Shown here one piece after another: positions 1 through 6,963 of a DNA stretch of 26,243 bases. Under the pieces are notes generated by a model. That model saw only the letters and a program-made list of their open reading frames with translations, had not been told where the DNA came from and searched no databases. Source of the DNA: JAYZAP01 sp964645285 (GTDB lineage Bacteria; Pseudomonadota; Alphaproteobacteria; JAAXGF01); assembly GCA_964645285.1 (NCBI GenBank), contig CAZYDR010000051.1, forward strand, positions 1 to 26,243, in the 5' to 3' direction. Position numbers and translations under genes: made by a program. The first letter of the stretch is position 1, and every line of letters begins with the position of its first letter.

Positions 1-83
1 TCAAGGCGAGCCACATCGCTGCCACGGCGTTGGCCGCATTGGGCCGGGAAATGGAAACCAATGTCGGCACGGCCCACGCCTAG
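1..83 (+). CDS. C-terminal end of an upstream gene, probably 1-deoxy-D-xylulose-5-phosphate synthase (partial)
   Basis: An open frame enters from the left edge (first full codon at base 3) and ends at TAG 81-83, giving about 26 residues that include IAATALAALGRE. An alanine/leucine-rich helix ending in ALGR followed by a short tail is how many alphaproteobacterial DXS proteins end, and dxs commonly sits directly upstream of tlyA in this group. The frame overlaps the tlyA start by 23 bases, which suggests translational coupling. The identification rests on this short tail and on gene-order knowledge, so it is tentative. Any other gene ending in a similar helix would fit equally well. Confidence 0.45.
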   Translation, partial: KASHIAATALAALGREMETNVGTAHA

Positions 84-834
84 TGCTAGGGGCAAGGCGC
101 GCCTCGATCAACTTCTTGTCGACCGCGGTCTGGTGGAAAGCCGTGCCAGGGCCCAGGCGCTGGTCATGGCGGGCAAGGTCTTCTCCGGTGAACGCCGTCT
201 CGACAAGTCGGGCACCAAAATTCCCATGGATACACCGCTTGAGGTTCGCGGCCCGGACCACCCCTGGGTATCGCGCGGCGGCCTGAAGCTCATCAAAGGC
301 CTCGATCATTTCGCCATCGATCCAGCGGGGATTACGGCCCTTGATGTGGGTGCCTCGACCGGCGGCTTTACCGACGTGCTGCTGGAGCGTGGCGCGGCCA
401 AGGTCTACGCGGTCGATGTGGGCCACGGCCAGCTCGCCTGGAAACTGCGCCAGGATGACCGTGTGGTAGTGCTCGAAGGGATCAACGCCCGACACATGGG
501 CACCGCCGAGGTGTCTGAGCCGGTCGGGCTGATCGTCTGTGATGCCAGCTTTATCGGCCTGGCCACGCTGCTGCCGGCGCCGCTTGCTCTGGCTGCGCCC
601 GGCGCCTATCTGGTGGCGCTGATCAAGCCCCAGTTCGAGGCCGGGCCCGACAGGGTCGGCAAGGGCGGCGTGGTGCGTGACGAGACGGTGTGGCAAGAGG
701 TCTGCGAGCGCATTTGGGCGTGGCTCGATGGGCGCTCCGGTTGGCGGGTGCTGGGTATTACCGAAAGCCCGATCACCGGCGCCGAGGGTAACGTCGAGTA
801 TTTGATTGCAGCCCGTCATGACCAGACGGACTAA
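61..834 (+). CDS. tlyA: TlyA family RNA methyltransferase (S4 domain + FtsJ-like)
   Basis: This 257-residue protein is the usual TlyA size. Residues about 14-75 form an S4 RNA-binding domain (ARLDQLLVDRGLVESRARAQ). It is followed by the family linker VSRGGLKL and an FtsJ/RrmJ-type Rossmann methyltransferase, with the SAM-binding motif LDVGASTGGFTDVLL at about residues 94-108 and the later CDASFIGL and ALIKPQFEAG segments. Family members 2'-O-methylate ribosomal RNA cytidines; older annotations call them haemolysin A. The ATG at 61 lies inside the end of the upstream frame, and the C-terminus overlaps the next gene by 17 bases, so the three genes look translationally coupled. Which rRNA positions it modifies cannot be read from the sequence. 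Confidence 0.93.
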   Translation: MSARPTPSARGKARLDQLLVDRGLVESRARAQALVMAGKVFSGERRLDKSGTKIPMDTPLEVRGPDHPWVSRGGLKLIKGLDHFAIDPAGITALDVGASTGGFTDVLLERGAAKVYAVDVGHGQLAWKLRQDDRVVVLEGINARHMGTAEVSEPVGLIVCDASFIGLATLLPAPLALAAPGAYLVALIKPQFEAGPDRVGKGGVVRDETVWQEVCERIWAWLDGRSGWRVLGITESPITGAEGNVEYLIAARHDQTD

Positions 835-2107
835 ATCCGGCGCTATCGTCGAGCTGGAAATCGACGCTCTCGGCGCCGGCGGCGATGGCATGGCGGAATG
901 GGACGGCAAACGCTATTTCGTTCCCTACACCGTGGCCGGCGACCGGGTGCGGGCGCGGGTTACGGGCCGGCGCGGTGATGTTCTGGCCACCGAGGTGATC
1001 GAGCGCCTGGCTGACGGTCCCGGCCGGGTTGCGCCGTCCTGCGCGCATTTCGGCGTTTGCGGCGGCTGCGCCCTGCAGCATCTGGACGAAGCGACCTACG
1101 ACGATTGGAAGCGCCAGCGCGTGGTCACAGCACTGTCCCGGCGTGGTCTTGGTGATGTCGCCGTAGCGGCCATGGCGCGGACAGCGCCGGGGGTGCGACG
1201 ACGGGCGACTCTTTTGGCCATCCGGCGAAAACACGATACCGCCATCGGTTTTCGCGCGCCGTCGTCCAATCGGGTGGTGTCGTTGACCGAATGCCCGGTG
1301 CTCGATGCTTCCCTGGTGGCGCTGTTCGAACTCCTGGCCGGGCTGTTTACAGGGTTGATCGAACCGGGACAGTGGGCCGAGGCTCAACTTACCGTGGTTG
1401 CCACGGGTATCGATCTGGTTATCGCGGCGCCGGCCGAGCCGGACCTGGTCCAGCGCGAGTGTATCGCCGCCTTCGCTGCGGACCACGACCTGGCCCAGAT
1501 TTCCTGGCGTCACCCCGATGATGATGAGCCGGAACTCATGGTCCGGCGGCGTCCGGCTCAGATGGCGTTCGATGGCGTTACGGTCGATGTGCCGGCCGGC
1601 GCCTTTCTCCAACCGAGCGACCAGGGTGAAGCGCTTCTCGTGGCCGAGGTTACGGCGGCGCTGACCGACGCCACGCGGATCGCCGATCTCTACGCCGGCT
1701 GTGGCGCATTCACCTTCGCTCTGGCCGGGCAGGCGTCGGTCCATGCGGTCGAGGGCATGGCCGCCATGGTCGCTGCGATCAATCGCGCGGCTGGCCGCTC
1801 GGGTCTCGATGGCCGGGTCATCGCCGAGGCCCGGGACCTGGAGCGTCTGCCGTTGCTGGCCAACGAACTGACTGGTTTTGATGCGGTGATTTTCGATCCG
1901 CCTCGTGCCGGCGCCCGGCGTCAGGCGGAAGCCTTGGCTGAAAGCCCGGTGCCGTTGGTGGTGGCGGTGTCGTGCCATCCGGGAACCTTATCCCGTGACG
2001 CCCGCGCCCTGGTTGACGGCGGCTACGTTATCGATCGAGTGGTGCCGGTCGATCAGTTCCTGTGGTCACCTCATGTGGAGCTGGTCGCTGTGTTCCGGCG
2101 GCGCTAG
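818..2107 (+). CDS. Class I SAM-dependent RNA m5U methyltransferase, TrmA/RumA (RlmD-like) family
   Basis: This 429-residue protein has the TrmA/RlmD domain order. There is an N-terminal TRAM-like beta domain (VELEIDALGAGGDGMAEWDG), then a cysteine cluster CAHFGVCGGC of the type that binds [4Fe-4S] in RlmD. The Rossmann core follows with IADLYAGCGAFTFALAG, FDPPRAGAR and the catalytic-cysteine motif VAVSCHPGTLSRD near the C-terminus. The family methylates C5 of uridine in 23S rRNA or tRNA. I prefer the ATG at 818; a TTG at 806 would add four residues. It starts inside tlyA. Its stop TAG (2105-2107) shares bases with the stop of the convergent gene. Assignment to RlmD, RlmC or another subgroup is not possible by eye. 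Confidence 0.88.
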   Translation: MTRRTKSGAIVELEIDALGAGGDGMAEWDGKRYFVPYTVAGDRVRARVTGRRGDVLATEVIERLADGPGRVAPSCAHFGVCGGCALQHLDEATYDDWKRQRVVTALSRRGLGDVAVAAMARTAPGVRRRATLLAIRRKHDTAIGFRAPSSNRVVSLTECPVLDASLVALFELLAGLFTGLIEPGQWAEAQLTVVATGIDLVIAAPAEPDLVQRECIAAFAADHDLAQISWRHPDDDEPELMVRRRPAQMAFDGVTVDVPAGAFLQPSDQGEALLVAEVTAALTDATRIADLYAGCGAFTFALAGQASVHAVEGMAAMVAAINRAAGRSGLDGRVIAEARDLERLPLLANELTGFDAVIFDPPRAGARRQAEALAESPVPLVVAVSCHPGTLSRDARALVDGGYVIDRVVPVDQFLWSPHVELVAVFRRR

Positions 2108-2469
2108 CCTTCTTCCTCGATGCGCTCCAACTCGGCTGAGAACTGGTCATAGATCTCCCGGCGGAGCGCCGTGTCCGGGGCTTCCGGGTCGAGGTCGCCG
2201 GGATTGAACATGTCGGCGAAGGCCGCCTTGGCCCGGGCGAACTGGCTGTCGTCGGCAACCGGCGTGGTTTCCGTCGCGGCTGCGCCGCCGCTGCCCGTAA
2301 GAACTCCGAGGCGCTTGGCCACATCACTAATGTATTTGAGATCGGCGTTGTCCAAGTCATCCCGGTTCAAATCGTCGAGATAGCCTTCGATCTCAAGGGC
2401 GAACTCGGGCGAGTTGTTTTTGCGGGACAACAGGGTTTCGAGCAGGGCGCGGGTGTCTTCGGTTGTCAT
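2104..2469 (-). CDS. Small acidic protein of unknown function, third gene of the fabI-aroC operon
   Basis: This 121-residue, strongly acidic protein has no membrane segment or signal peptide. The N-terminal half (TRALLETLLSRKNNSPEFAL to about residue 50) looks helical and rich in Asp/Asn/Leu. A Gly/Ala/Thr linker lies around residues 58-70 and a helical C-terminus ends ELERIEEEG. I do not recognise the family. The ATG at 2469 was chosen because it lies 2 bases after the aroC stop; upstream codons in the same frame run back into aroC. Its TAG stop (minus strand of 2104-2106) shares the tetranucleotide CTAG with the stop of the converging methyltransferase gene. The tight spacing implies co-transcription with fabI and aroC. 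Confidence 0.75.
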   Translation of the reverse strand: MTTEDTRALLETLLSRKNNSPEFALEIEGYLDDLNRDDLDNADLKYISDVAKRLGVLTGSGGAAATETTPVADDSQFARAKAAFADMFNPGDLDPEAPDTALRREIYDQFSAELERIEEEG

Positions 2470-2471
2470 GG

Positions 2472-3551
2472 TTACTCCGTGTCGCCGCACTGGGCGCGGT
2501 GGCGTAGCAGGTGGTCGGCGAGGACGCAGGCCAGCATGGCTTCGCCCACGGGGACGGCGCGGATACCGACGCAGGGGTCGTGGCGGCCCTTGGTGGCGAC
2601 CTCCACATCGTTGCCGCGGCGGTCAACGCTGCGCCGTGGCGTCAGCACCGACGAGGTCGGCTTGACCGCGAAGCGGGCGATGATGTCCTGGCCCGACGAA
2701 ATACCGCCGAGCACGCCGCCGGCGTGGTTCGAGAGGAAGCTGACTTCACCGTCCTTCATGCGCATTTCGTCGCCGGAGAATTCGCCGGCCATGGCGGCGG
2801 AGGCGAAGCCGGCGCCGATCTCGACGCCTTTGACGGCGTTAATACTCATGAGCGCGCCGGCGATATCGGCGTCGAGTTTGCCGTAGACCGGGGCGCCGAC
2901 ACCGGCGGGGATGCCCGAAGCCACGACCTCGACCACGGCGCCGGCGGACGAGCCGCGCTTGCGGGTACCGTCGAGGAAGGTCTCCCAGGTTGCCGCCATT
3001 TGCGCGTCCGGTGACCAGAACGGGTTGTTGGTGATTTCGTCCCAGTCCCAGTTGTCGCGGTCGATTGGGTGCGGCCCGATCTGGGTCACCGCGCCCCGGA
3101 TGGAAATGCTGTCGCCCAGGACCTTACGGGCGACAGCGCCGGCGGCGACCCGCATGGCGGTCTCCCGGGCGCTCGACCGGCCGCCACCGCGGTAGTCGCG
3201 AATGCCGTATTTGGCCTGATAGGTATAATCCGCGTGGCCCGGACGGAAGCCGTCCTTGATGTCGTCGTAGTCCTTCGAGCGGGCGTCCTCGTTGACGATG
3301 ATCAGGGAGATTGGCGTACCCGTGGTGACGCCCTCGAAGACCCCGGAGACGATGGTCACCGTGTCGGATTCCTGGCGCTGGGTGGTGTGGCGTGACTGGC
3401 CAGGCCGGCGGCGGTCAAGCCATGGCTGGATATCGGATTCCGTGAGCGGTATGCGCGGCGGTACGCCGTCAATGACACAGCCGATCTGCGGACCGTGGCT
3501 CTCGCCCCAGGTGGTGACGCGGAACAGTAGCCCGAAGCTATTGCTGGACAT
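2472..3551 (-). CDS. aroC: Chorismate synthase
   Basis: This 359-residue protein matches chorismate synthase along its whole length. It begins SSNSFGLLFRVTTWGESHG, the classic N-terminus with the catalytic His in GESHG. It then shows RPGQSRHTTQRQESD, GRSSARETAMRVAAGAVA, GGISSGQDI and ends with TKGRHDPCVGIRAVPVGEA. The enzyme converts 5-enolpyruvylshikimate-3-phosphate to chorismate with reduced FMN, the last common step of aromatic amino acid synthesis, in the cytoplasm. The gene lies 4 bases after fabI and 2 bases before the small acidic protein gene. A GGAG sits almost against the ATG, overlapping the fabI stop, so initiation probably depends on ribosomes arriving from fabI. Intact, no odd residues seen. 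Confidence 0.97.
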   Translation of the reverse strand: MSSNSFGLLFRVTTWGESHGPQIGCVIDGVPPRIPLTESDIQPWLDRRRPGQSRHTTQRQESDTVTIVSGVFEGVTTGTPISLIIVNEDARSKDYDDIKDGFRPGHADYTYQAKYGIRDYRGGGRSSARETAMRVAAGAVARKVLGDSISIRGAVTQIGPHPIDRDNWDWDEITNNPFWSPDAQMAATWETFLDGTRKRGSSAGAVVEVVASGIPAGVGAPVYGKLDADIAGALMSINAVKGVEIGAGFASAAMAGEFSGDEMRMKDGEVSFLSNHAGGVLGGISSGQDIIARFAVKPTSSVLTPRRSVDRRGNDVEVATKGRHDPCVGIRAVPVGEAMLACVLADHLLRHRAQCGDTE

Positions 3552-3555
3552 GCTC

Positions 3556-4368
3556 CTAGACGACCGAAATGTCGGGGGTGTCCACCGCCTTCATGCCGAC
3601 TACGTGGTAGCCGCAGTCGACGTGGTGGATGCTGCCGGTCACGCCGGACGACAGATCGCTCAGCAGATACACCGCGGCGCCGCCGACCTCGTCGATGCGG
3701 ACGTTGCGTTTGAGCGGTGAGTTGTACTCGTTCCACTTGAGGATGTAGCGGAAGTCGCCAATGCCCGAAGCCGCCAGGGTCTTGATCGGCCCCGCCGATA
3801 TGGCATTGACGCGAATGCCTTGGCCACCGAGGTCGACGGCGAGATAGCGCACGCTGGCCTCGAGCGCCGACTTGGCCACGCCCATGACGTTGTAGTGGGG
3901 CATCACCCGCTCGGCGCCGTAATAGGTCAGGGTCAACAGGCTGCCGCCGTCGTTCATGAGCGGTACCGCGCGTTGGCACACAGCCGTGAACGAGTAACAC
4001 GAGATGGCGAGGGTGTTGGCAAAGTTGTCGGCCGTGGTGTCGAGATAGCGGCCCTTGAGCTGGTCCTTGTCCGAGTAGGCGATGGCGTGGACCACGAAAT
4101 CAAGCTTGCCCCAACGCTCGGTAATCTCGGCGAACAGTGCATCCATGCTGGCGTTATCGGTGACGTCGCACGGTATCACCATGTCGGAACCAACACTCGC
4201 CGCCAGGGGTTTGACACGCTTGCCCAAGGCGTCGCCCTGGTAGGTAAAGGCGAGTTCGGCGCCATGGGCCGAAGCCGCGCTGGCGATCCCCCAGGCGATC
4301 GACCGGTCGTTGGCCACGCCCATGATGAGCCCCTTCTTGCCGGCCATGATGGGATTGGCTGCCGTCAT
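3556..4368 (-). CDS. fabI: Enoyl-[acyl-carrier-protein] reductase (NADH), FabI type
   Basis: This 270-residue SDR-fold protein has the FabI signatures. The cofactor motif is the divergent GVANDRSIAWGIA near the N-terminus, unlike TGxxxGxG of ordinary SDRs. FVVHAIAYSDKDQLKGRY follows, and the active-site pair is spaced Y-x6-K in PHYNVMGVAKSALEASVRYL. SAGPIKTLAASGIGDF then matches the substrate-binding loop. It reduces trans-2-enoyl-ACP in the last step of each fatty-acid elongation cycle. It leads a three-gene minus-strand operon with aroC (4 bases downstream). A 7-bp inverted repeat lies 35-57 bases upstream of the start codon and could be an operator. The Y-x6-K spacing excludes generic SDRs, which have Y-x3-K. 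Confidence 0.95.
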   Translation of the reverse strand: MTAANPIMAGKKGLIMGVANDRSIAWGIASAASAHGAELAFTYQGDALGKRVKPLAASVGSDMVIPCDVTDNASMDALFAEITERWGKLDFVVHAIAYSDKDQLKGRYLDTTADNFANTLAISCYSFTAVCQRAVPLMNDGGSLLTLTYYGAERVMPHYNVMGVAKSALEASVRYLAVDLGGQGIRVNAISAGPIKTLAASGIGDFRYILKWNEYNSPLKRNVRIDEVGGAAVYLLSDLSSGVTGSIHHVDCGYHVVGMKAVDTPDISVV

Positions 4369-4402
4369 ATTTTCCTCGCCTGTTACGCCGCGAATCTAGG
4401 TT

Positions 4403-4425
4403 GCCGCATGGTACACCAATGCGGC
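4403..4425. repeat. Perfect 7-bp inverted repeat in the fabI leader
   Basis: GCCGCAT at 4403-4409 is mirrored by ATGCGGC at 4419-4425 with 9 bases between them. It lies 35-57 bases upstream of the fabI ATG, where an operator or 5' UTR hairpin would be placed. I cannot link it to a known regulator, and no T-run follows on either strand. Confidence 0.35.
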
Positions 4426-4501
4426 TCGGAATAAACCTATAGCAATGGTGCTCGGCGGGAGATTTTCCGACGGGCAGGGATAGGCGCCGTCGTAGGCCGC
4501 G

Positions 4502-4981
4502 CTAGTTCACGAAACGCCACGAACCGTCCGGTTCGCGGCAGGCGGTACCGTAGACATCCTCGCTTTGGCCGTCGATGGTCGCCGTCGAGCGGTATTCACG
4601 GCACGGCTGGCCCTCGGCGGTCGTGTGGGTCTGGGTCGGGGTGAGGCTTCCGGAATGGCCGCTGTCCGGGTTGCTCCAACTCGAAGAATAGCCGGTCGGC
4701 GCACTCTCAAGGGTGTTCTGGGCATTTTACTCGACGTACAGCTTGTCGGCCTGATCGAGGGAATGGCCGACCTCGCTGCCGAGCAGCCCGCCAAGTAACA
4801 CGCCGGCGCCGATGGCCGCGAGCTGGCCCGTTCCCGAGCCGATCTGGCTGCCGGCCAGGTCGCCCGGGCCGGCGCCGATAGGCGTGCCCAGGGTTTGTTT
4901 CTCGCCGCCGTTGGTGGCACAGGCCGCCAACGAGATCATGGCGGCGAGGGCAATCGCGATACGGGTGGATTTCATGGTCAT
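4502..4981 (-). pseudogene. Glycine-zipper outer-surface lipoprotein (RT0821/Lpp0805-like) interrupted by an in-frame TAA
   Basis: The first 84 codons encode a lipoprotein signal peptide with lipobox LAAC (MKSTRIAIALAAMISLAAC), then a Gly/Ala glycine-zipper helix (GAGVLLGGLLGSEVGHSLDQ) ending ADKLYVE. TAA at 4727-4729 (codon 85) ends the frame. In the same frame the coding sense resumes at once: NAQNTLESAPTGYSSSW, SNPDSGHSGSLTPTQTHT, then EGQPCREYRSTATIDG, and it ends DGSWRFVN at TAG 4502-4504. Both halves together (about 158 residues) match the length and layout of the 17-kDa surface-antigen-like family, whose C-terminal domain starts at such an N-x-x-N-x-L-E segment. CAA to TAA is the simplest lesion. 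Alternatives are a consensus error or a genuinely truncated lipoprotein. Confidence 0.82.
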
Positions 4982-5068
4982 TTGCCTCTGAACAATTTCT
5001 CATACCACCACGCCGGCCAGCCCCTTGGCCGCGCTGCATGGCGATCTCCGAAACCCCTGCTTGTACTG

Positions 5069-5074
5069 AATATA
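5069..5074 (-). promoter_or_regulatory. Possible -10 element for the lipoprotein gene
   Basis: TATATT on the minus strand matches five of six -10 consensus positions and lies about 88 bases before the lipoprotein start, in the 281-base gap between that gene and pdxH. No convincing -35 box is visible at the expected distance, so this is weak. I see no other structure or gene in the gap (4982-5262). Confidence 0.25.
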
Positions 5075-5262
5075 GCACCTCCCTGACACGGTTTACAGGA
5101 GTGCGCCGGTTGTTTCTGGTTTGTCCGGGTTCGTGGCACGGTTGACGCCGGTCTTCCTCTCGCCGATTATCACCGCAGCGCGCTACTTACGGTTCATTGT
5201 GCCGCGCACCCGTCACATTTTTGTTAACGCCCTATGTTCGGGGCGAGAGTGTTCGGAAAACC

Positions 5263-5853
5263 ATGTCCATACCCGATACCGACGACCCTATTGCACTGTT
5301 TGGCGCCTGGTACGACGAGGTGCTGAAATCCGATATCCTGAACCCATCAGCCATGACTCTGGCGACGGTCGACGGCGTCGGCCGGCTGACCGCGCGCATG
5401 GTGCTGCTCAAGGGTTTCGACGAGCGCGGCTTCGTTTTCTACACCAACAATCAAAGCCGCAAGGGCGAGGCGTTGACCTCCAACCCGACCGCCGCCCTGT
5501 GTTTCTATTGGGCCGAACTTGATCATCAGGTTCGGGTCGAGGGTGCTGTCGAGCCGGCAAGCGACGAGGAGGCTGACGCCTACTTCGCCAGTCGCCCCAA
5601 GGATTCCCAGATCGGCGCCTGGGCCTCGGCCCAATCCCGCCCTCTCGAGGGCCGCTTCGCCCTGGAAAAGGAAATCGCCCGTTACGCCGCCAAACATGCT
5701 CTTGGCACCGTCCCCCGGCCACCCCACTGGTCCGGCTTCAGGGTGGTGCCCGAGCGCATCGAATTCTGGGAGGAGGGGTTGTTCCGCCTCCATGATCGTC
5801 TGGTCTTCCATCGTAATGGTGAAAGTTGGACGACGGAAAGGCTGTTTCCCTAA
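5263..5853 (+). CDS. pdxH: Pyridoxamine 5'-phosphate oxidase
   Basis: This 196-residue FMN enzyme oxidises pyridoxine/pyridoxamine 5'-phosphate to PLP. The conserved N-terminal split-barrel segments are present: MTLATVDGVGRLTARMVLLK, FVFYTNNQSRKGEAL and the FYW of the dimer interface. The family C-terminus is present as PHWSGFRVVPERIEFW, RLHDR and the terminal RLFP. The ATG at 5263 was chosen because protein similarity begins just after it (DPIALFGAWYDEVLKSDILNP); upstream codons in frame extend to 5197 but read as non-coding. fieF follows after 4 bases, so the two are probably one transcript. PLP supply is relevant to the two PLP aminotransferases further right, though this link is general and not regulatory. 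Confidence 0.95.
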   Translation: MSIPDTDDPIALFGAWYDEVLKSDILNPSAMTLATVDGVGRLTARMVLLKGFDERGFVFYTNNQSRKGEALTSNPTAALCFYWAELDHQVRVEGAVEPASDEEADAYFASRPKDSQIGAWASAQSRPLEGRFALEKEIARYAAKHALGTVPRPPHWSGFRVVPERIEFWEEGLFRLHDRLVFHRNGESWTTERLFP

Positions 5854-5857
5854 CTTT

Positions 5858-6784
5858 ATGGTATCGACCTCTCAATCCAACGTATCGCCCGACGAGGCCG
5901 GCCGCCTGATGAAAATGGCGACCACCGCTTCGGTGATCGTCGCCGTTATCCTGATCGCCATCAAGATGATCGCCTGGCTGCTCACCGATTCGGTCAGCAT
6001 CCTGTCGTCGTTGATCGATTCGCTGATGGATGTGTTGGCGTCCGTGGTCAACTTGCTAGCGGTTCGCCAGGCGCTCCAACCGCCCGACAGGGAACACCGT
6101 TTCGGCCACGGCAAGGCGGAACCCCTGGCTGGATTGGCGCAATCGGCATTCATCGCGGGCTCCGCCGTGCTGCTCACCGTGGAGGCGGTGAGGCGGCTGT
6201 TCGTGCCCCAGCCGGTGGTCCATGTGGACGTCGGTATCGGCGTGATGCTGGTATCCATCGCACTGACCGCGGCACTGGTGCTGTTTCAACGTCACGTGGT
6301 GCGGCGGACGGCTTCGACAGCGGTTGGTGCCGATGCCCTGCATTACGAGACCGATATCCTGATCAACGGCAGCGTGATTATTTCGCTGGCCCTGTCCCAT
6401 TGGTTCGGATGGCACCTCGCCGACCCGATTTTCGCCATCGCTATTGTCGCCTATCTGGTGCGCGGCGCCTGGTTGATTTCGCAGCGCTCGCTCGACGTGC
6501 TGATGGATCGTGAGTTTCCTGATGATGAGCGGGAGCGGATCAAGGAGATTGCCCTGGGCCATGAGGAAGTTGCCGGGATGCACGACTTACGCACCCGACA
6601 GGCCGGCGTCCGACAATTCATCCAGCTTCACCTTGAGATGGATGGCGACATGAGCCTTGGCCGGGCTCACAATATCGCCGATGAAGTCGAGGCGTGGATT
6701 CGCAGTGCTTATCCTGGCGCCGAAGTAATCATTCACCAGGATCCCGAAGGGCTCGAGGAACATCACCCGGGTGTCGGCGAGTAG
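5858..6784 (+). CDS. fieF: Cation diffusion facilitator, FieF/YiiP-type metal exporter
   Basis: This 308-residue inner-membrane protein has the CDF architecture of six predicted TM helices followed by a cytoplasmic metal-binding domain. TM2 carries SVSILSSLIDSLMDVLAS, with Asp-x3-Asp. HRFGHGKAEPLAGLAQS follows. TM5 carries HYETD, the His-x3-Asp half of the DD-HD transport site that in E. coli FieF handles Zn2+/Fe2+. The C-terminal domain contains MHDLRTRQAG, FIQLHLEMDG and VIIHQDPEG, which match FieF closely. The ATG at 5858 lies 4 bases past the pdxH stop; the frame is open far upstream, but that part is a shadow of pdxH. The DD-HD site suggests Zn2+/Fe2+/Cd2+ export in exchange for protons. 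Confidence 0.92.
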   Translation: MVSTSQSNVSPDEAGRLMKMATTASVIVAVILIAIKMIAWLLTDSVSILSSLIDSLMDVLASVVNLLAVRQALQPPDREHRFGHGKAEPLAGLAQSAFIAGSAVLLTVEAVRRLFVPQPVVHVDVGIGVMLVSIALTAALVLFQRHVVRRTASTAVGADALHYETDILINGSVIISLALSHWFGWHLADPIFAIAIVAYLVRGAWLISQRSLDVLMDREFPDDERERIKEIALGHEEVAGMHDLRTRQAGVRQFIQLHLEMDGDMSLGRAHNIADEVEAWIRSAYPGAEVIIHQDPEGLEEHHPGVGE

Positions 6785-6791
6785 ACGGTAA

Positions 6792-6809
6792 CGTCTCGCA
6801 TCTGAGACG
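6792..6809. repeat. Short inverted repeat just after fieF
   Basis: CGTCTC (6792-6797) and GAGACG (6804-6809) form a perfect 6-bp stem with a 6-base loop, a few bases after the fieF stop and just before the FNR-type box. No T-run follows, so it is at best a weak terminator or an operator half. Confidence 0.3.
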
Positions 6810-6812
6810 CTG

Positions 6813-6826
6813 TTGACCCAGGTCAA
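6813..6826. promoter_or_regulatory. FNR/FixK-type anaerobox
   Basis: TTGACCCAGGTCAA is a perfect TTGAC-N4-GTCAA palindrome, the CRP/FNR-superfamily site form close to the consensus TTGAT-N4-ATCAA. It lies in the 179-base gap before the kinase-usp gene pair. A TTATTA at 6854-6859 lies about 37 bases from the box centre, consistent with an activator bound at roughly -46, near the class II position. The downstream genes (APH-like/P-loop kinase and universal stress protein) are a combination often under low-oxygen FNR/Dnr/FixK control in proteobacteria. The site is directly visible; control of these genes is inference. Confidence 0.65.
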
Positions 6827-6894
6827 TGTTCGTTCCGTATGTTGGGCCTAGCGTTATTAGGAAATAAGAAACCCTGGATAAAGGGGGTAAGGCC

Positions 6895-6948
6895 ATGACC
6901 GCGAGAACGTGCGAAGCAACACGTCTGATGGCAATGGTGTGCGCCTGA
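6895..6948 (+). other. Possible 17-codon leader ORF upstream of the kinase gene
   Basis: ATG at 6895 opens a frame of 17 codons (MTARTCEATRLMAMVCA) ending at TGA 6946-6948, 15 bases before the kinase ATG. It is preceded by a purine run (AAAGGGGGTAAGG) that is a better ribosome-binding site than the one before the kinase ATG. The composition says nothing about function. It could be a translated leader or chance. Confidence 0.25.
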
Positions 6949-6963
6949 TTTCAGGTCATTCAC

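Noticed and set aside
773..1978. Long open frame on the minus strand, 401 codons
   Set aside because: It lies wholly antisense to the RNA methyltransferase gene, is rich in Arg/His/Gln/Gly with no recognisable motif, and reflects GC-rich codon bias on the opposite strand.
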